Shown here in pieces: positions 6,956 through 8,904 of a DNA stretch of 8,904 nt. The notes beneath the pieces are model-generated. The model had not been told where the DNA came from. It saw only the letters and a list, made by a program, of their open reading frames with translations, and ran no database searches. Origin of the DNA: Gallionellaceae bacterium CG11_big_fil_rev_8_21_14_0_20_60_62 (GTDB lineage: Bacteria > Pseudomonadota > Gammaproteobacteria > Burkholderiales > Gallionellaceae); NCBI GenBank assembly GCA_002787455.1, contig PCWU01000060.1, positions 1-8,904 on the forward strand, written 5' to 3'. The translations under genes and the position numbers were made by a program. The stretch's first letter is position 1; each line of letters opens with the position of its first letter.

Positions 6956-7795
6956 ATGCAACTTTTTCTGATTAGCGGCCTGTCCGGCTCCGGCAAGAGC
7001 GTCGCGCTGAAGACGCTGGAAGATGCCGGTTTTTACTGCGTCGATAACCTGCCGGCCGAACTGTTGCCGACCTTGGTCGAGAATCTGCAGCAGGCCGGTT
7101 ACGCCCGCATCGCGGTCAGCATCGACGTGCGCAGCGGCGGCAGCGTGCAGCAATTGCCCCGGCAGATCGAAGCGATCAAGGCGCGGGGGCTGGATGTGCA
7201 TGTGCTGTTCCTCGAAGCGCACGCCGAAGCGCTGGTCAAGCGCTTCTCCGAGACACGCCGCCTGCATCCCTTGAGCGACGGCGCACGCACCCTGCCAGAA
7301 TGCGTCGCCTACGAGCGCGAACTGCTGGCCGGAATCAGCGACATCGGGCATCACATCGACACCAGCGGGCTCGGCGCCAACGCGCTGCGCGCCTGGGTCA
7401 AGGAATTCATCCGCCTCGACCGCGCCCGCCTCACCCTGCTATTCCAGTCTTTCGGCTTCAAGCACGGCCTCCCGCTCGATGCCGATTTTGTGTTTGACGT
7501 GCGCTGCCTGCCCAATCCGCATTACGACCCGCTGCTGCGCCCGCTGACCGGGCGCGACCAGGCGGTGATCGACTTCCTTGAGGCCGCGCCGGACGCGCAA
7601 CAGATGCTCACCGACATCCGCGACTTCATCACGCGCTGGCTGCCCAGTTTCGTGGCCGACAACCGCAGCTATCTGACGGTCGCCATCGGCTGCACCGGCG
7701 GGCAGCATCGCTCGGTGTATTTTGCCGAGCGCTTGGCACAACATTTCAAGACGCAGCAGCAGGTGCTGGTGCGCCATCGCGAACTATTAAACTAA
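6956..7795 (+). CDS. rapZ: RNase adapter / P-loop nucleotide-binding protein RapZ (YvcJ family)
   Basis: RapZ-family proteins bind nucleotides. In E. coli RapZ presents the sRNA GlmZ to RNase E and so controls glucosamine-6-phosphate synthase, which feeds cell-wall and LPS precursors. The 279-aa product (E. coli 284) has Walker A GLSGSGKS (8-15), DAGFYCVDNLPAELLP just after it, and FLEAHAEALVKRFSETRRLHP in the middle. The conserved C-terminal domain carries VAIGCTGGQHRSV (about 243-255), the RNA/metabolite-binding part in E. coli. It starts 10 nt after hprK, with a three-codon frame bridging the junction. Whether a GlmZ-like sRNA exists in this organism cannot be seen here, so only the family assignment is firm. 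Confidence 0.95.
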   Translation: MQLFLISGLSGSGKSVALKTLEDAGFYCVDNLPAELLPTLVENLQQAGYARIAVSIDVRSGGSVQQLPRQIEAIKARGLDVHVLFLEAHAEALVKRFSETRRLHPLSDGARTLPECVAYERELLAGISDIGHHIDTSGLGANALRAWVKEFIRLDRARLTLLFQSFGFKHGLPLDADFVFDVRCLPNPHYDPLLRPLTGRDQAVIDFLEAAPDAQQMLTDIRDFITRWLPSFVADNRSYLTVAIGCTGGQHRSVYFAERLAQHFKTQQQVLVRHRELLN

Positions 7796-7969
7796 AAACT
7801 TTTTCAGCCACAGAGATCACAGAGAAAGTTGCCGCCCCGATGCCTGTCGCTGGTCTTCTCTGTGGTCTCTGATGAAACGACTAGCCATTCGACTAAACGA
7901 AAAAAGGACTTTTGTTAAGTCGCTGGTTATGTGTACTCTGTGGCCAATGATTTTGTGATTCTGAATTTC
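7796..7969. other. Intergenic spacer between rapZ and the NusG-II gene
   Basis: This 174-bp spacer is richer in A and T than its neighbours and marks the end of the conserved cluster. It holds the CACAGAGA-type inverted repeat (7807-7871) and an isolated CTCTGTGGC at 7936-7944, which is the reverse complement of 7807-7815. I find no convincing promoter and no rho-independent terminator, because no T-run follows the stem on either strand. Confidence 0.6.
7807..7871. repeat. Inverted repeat of the CACAGAGATCACAGAGAA family
   Basis: Left arm 7811-7826 and right arm 7856-7871 pair over 16 bp: 15 Watson-Crick pairs plus one T-G pair (7817 with 7865). The loop is 29 nt, rich in G and C. The outer motif GCCACAGAG (7807-7815) recurs inverted at 7936-7944. 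Such CACAGAGA/TCTCTGTG sequences are often scattered between genes in beta- and gammaproteobacterial chromosomes, and a related direct copy ends this window. A mobile or structural role is inference; no transposase is present. Confidence 0.75.
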
Positions 7970-8344
7970 ATGCCAATGCGTTCGCATCTCAAACCCGGCG
8001 ACTACCTCACCCTGCTGGCGGGCGCGCTCTGTGCCGTCCTGCTCACGCTCAAGCTTTGGCACGGCGGGGTTGCCGATACTGCCGTCATCCGCAGCGGTGG
8101 CAAGGTATTCCGTGAAGTTCCGCTGTCGCGCGACCAGCAGATTGAAGTGCCAGGCCCGCTCGGCACCAGCATCATCACCATCGAAAAACTGCGCGCTCGC
8201 ATCAGCAGCGACCCCAGCCCGCGCCAGTACTGTGTGCGCCAGGGCTGGCTGCAACAGGCGGGCGAGATCGCCGTGTGCCTGCCCAATCAGGTCAGCGTGG
8301 AACTGACCGGCGGTGCAAAAAAATATGACAGCCTCAACTATTAA
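7970..8344 (+). CDS. NusG domain II-containing membrane-anchored protein
   Basis: The 124-aa product has one hydrophobic segment (about residues 11-29, YLTLLAGALCAVLLTLKLW). A small beta-rich domain resembling the NusG_II family (Pfam PF07009, formerly DUF1312) follows. Recognisable pieces are AVIRSGGKVFREVPL, IEVPGPLGTSIITIE and the two-cysteine segment around YCVRQGW and VCLPNQ (C88 and C103). The chain ends GAKKYDSLNY. The domain probably faces the periplasm, where the cysteines could form a disulfide. Despite the name it has no NusG N-terminal domain and is not a transcription factor by sequence. Its function is not established. Start choice is uncertain: ATG 7970 and ATG 7976 are both possible. 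A GTG at 7931 would add 13 residues partly made of repeat sequence. Its end overlaps the next gene by 20 bp. Confidence 0.82.
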   Translation: MPMRSHLKPGDYLTLLAGALCAVLLTLKLWHGGVADTAVIRSGGKVFREVPLSRDQQIEVPGPLGTSIITIEKLRARISSDPSPRQYCVRQGWLQQAGEIAVCLPNQVSVELTGGAKKYDSLNY

Positions 8345-8882
8345 ACTCACCGCGACCAGCGAGGACCACCACATCGCGCGCATGGCGGCGCTGGCGCTCG
8401 GCCTGACCGTGCTGGAGAACGCCATCCCCTCGCCGCTGCCCGGGGTCAAGCCGGGACTGGCGAACATCATCACGCTAATCGTGCTGGCGCGCTTCGGCTG
8501 GCGCGCGGCGGCGTGGGTTTCGCTCCTGCGCGTGGTGGCCGGCAGCCTGCTGTTCGGCAACTTCCTCGCGCCGGGATTCTTCCTGAGCCTGGCCGGTGCG
8601 CTGCTCAGCCTGTTGGTGCTGGCCTTTGCCCGCCATTTGCCGGCGCGCTGGTTTGGCGCCGTCACCCACAGCATCCTCGCCGCCTTCGCCCACATCGCCG
8701 GGCAGATGACCGTGGTCTATCTGTGGCTCATCCCGCACAGCGGCATCGCCTATCTGATTCCCATCTTCGCCACTGCGGCACTGGTATTTGGTACAGTGAA
8801 CGGCATCATCGCGATGAAATTCATGGATGAAGAAACAACTCACCACCAAGACACCGAGACACAGAGAAATGCAAAACCATAA
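8325..8882 (+). CDS. Gx transporter family / heptaprenyl diphosphate synthase component I-like membrane protein
   Basis: The 185-aa product is polytopic, with about five or six hydrophobic segments (roughly 19-34, 46-58, 62-78, 84-101, 113-134, 139-163). It carries the family-typical LENAIPSPLPGVKPGLAN (30-47) and LRVVAGSLLFGNF followed by PGFFLSLAGALLSL. This matches Pfam PF07456 (Hpre_diP_synt_I, also called Gx transporter). The fold is reminiscent of ECF-type substrate-binding membrane subunits, and the isoprenoid-synthase name is historical and not supported by any catalytic motif here. ATG 8325 overlaps the preceding gene by 20 bp, implying coupled translation. A GTG at 8313 would add four residues. 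Residues from about 171 on (THHQDTETQR) are encoded by an intergenic-type repeat, so the natural C-terminus was probably near KFMDEE. Substrate unknown. Confidence 0.82.
   Translation: MTASTIKLTATSEDHHIARMAALALGLTVLENAIPSPLPGVKPGLANIITLIVLARFGWRAAAWVSLLRVVAGSLLFGNFLAPGFFLSLAGALLSLLVLAFARHLPARWFGAVTHSILAAFAHIAGQMTVVYLWLIPHSGIAYLIPIFATAALVFGTVNGIIAMKFMDEETTHHQDTETQRNAKP
8842..8869. repeat. Second copy of the CACAGAGAAA repeat family, inside the 3' end of the Gx gene
   Basis: The 28 bases contain the pattern ACCACCAAGACACCGAGACA followed by CAGAGAAA. The ten bases CACAGAGAAA (8860-8869) are identical to 7818-7827 in the same orientation, and the preceding CACCGAGA matches CACAGAGA (7809-7816) with one difference. 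Here the repeat is translated as the C-terminal tail and is followed by the stop at 8880-8882. Confidence 0.7.
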
Positions 8883-8904
8883 ATCGCCCCAACCCGTCAT
8901 CCAG

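Noticed and set aside
5929..6996. Long minus-strand open frame (355 codons) opposite hprK
   Set aside because: Same kind of antisense shadow. hprK has all family motifs in the plus-strand frame, and the antisense product is low-complexity H/Q/A/G.
7811..7871. Rho-independent terminator after rapZ
   Set aside because: The stem is good, but the loop is 29 nt and no T-run follows on either strand.
7902..7914. Short AAAAG/CTTTT inverted repeat in the rapZ spacer
   Set aside because: The loop would be about 2 nt and the stem is A/T only; it is most likely chance.
7817..8695. Minus-strand open frame (292 codons) spanning the spacer and the last two genes
   Set aside because: The plus strand encodes two recognisable families with conserved motifs. 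The antisense product has none.

Overview
The window reads as one stretch of a betaproteobacterial chromosome. The base composition is GC-rich, codons mostly end in G or C, and the gene order kdsD-kdsC-lptC-lptA-lptB-rpoN-hpf-ptsN-hprK-rapZ is the classic LPS-transport/sigma-54/nitrogen-PTS cluster. HprK between ptsN and rapZ, in place of the enterobacterial order, and the pairing with a CPA2-type antiporter favour Betaproteobacteria. Nitrosomonadales or Gallionellaceae-like relatives are my guess, from the protein flavour only. I see no phage, IS, CRISPR, tRNA or rRNA.

Layout. Positions 1-205 (minus strand) hold the N-terminus of a CPA2 cation:proton antiporter that runs off the left edge. 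A 113-bp divergent region follows, with a consensus TATAAT box only 7 nt before the kdsD start. From 319 to 7795 ten plus-strand genes run almost without gaps. kdsD and kdsC make KDO precursors. lptC, lptA and lptB carry LPS to the outer membrane. rpoN encodes sigma-54, hpf a ribosome-hibernation factor, ptsN EIIA-Ntr, hprK HPr kinase/phosphorylase and rapZ an RNase-adaptor-type P-loop protein. Junctions are tight: TGATG overlaps at kdsD/kdsC and kdsC/lptC, a 17-bp overlap at lptC/lptA, 1 nt at lptA/lptB and 10 nt at hprK/rapZ. Translational coupling is therefore likely along most of the cluster.

After rapZ a 174-bp spacer contains a strong 16-bp inverted repeat of the CACAGAGA type. Two overlapping genes follow: a membrane-anchored NusG-domain-II protein and a polytopic 'Gx transporter / heptaprenyl diphosphate synthase component I' family protein. 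The last codons of the second gene are a further copy of the same repeat family. The ptsI/ptsH/mannose-type EIIA genes that often follow hprK-rapZ are not here.

How the genes work together: the left half builds and exports LPS, and the middle regulates nitrogen, carbon and cell-envelope physiology. The right-hand pair is the least understood part and the best candidate for new biology in the window. Most of the rest is a well-known conserved cluster.
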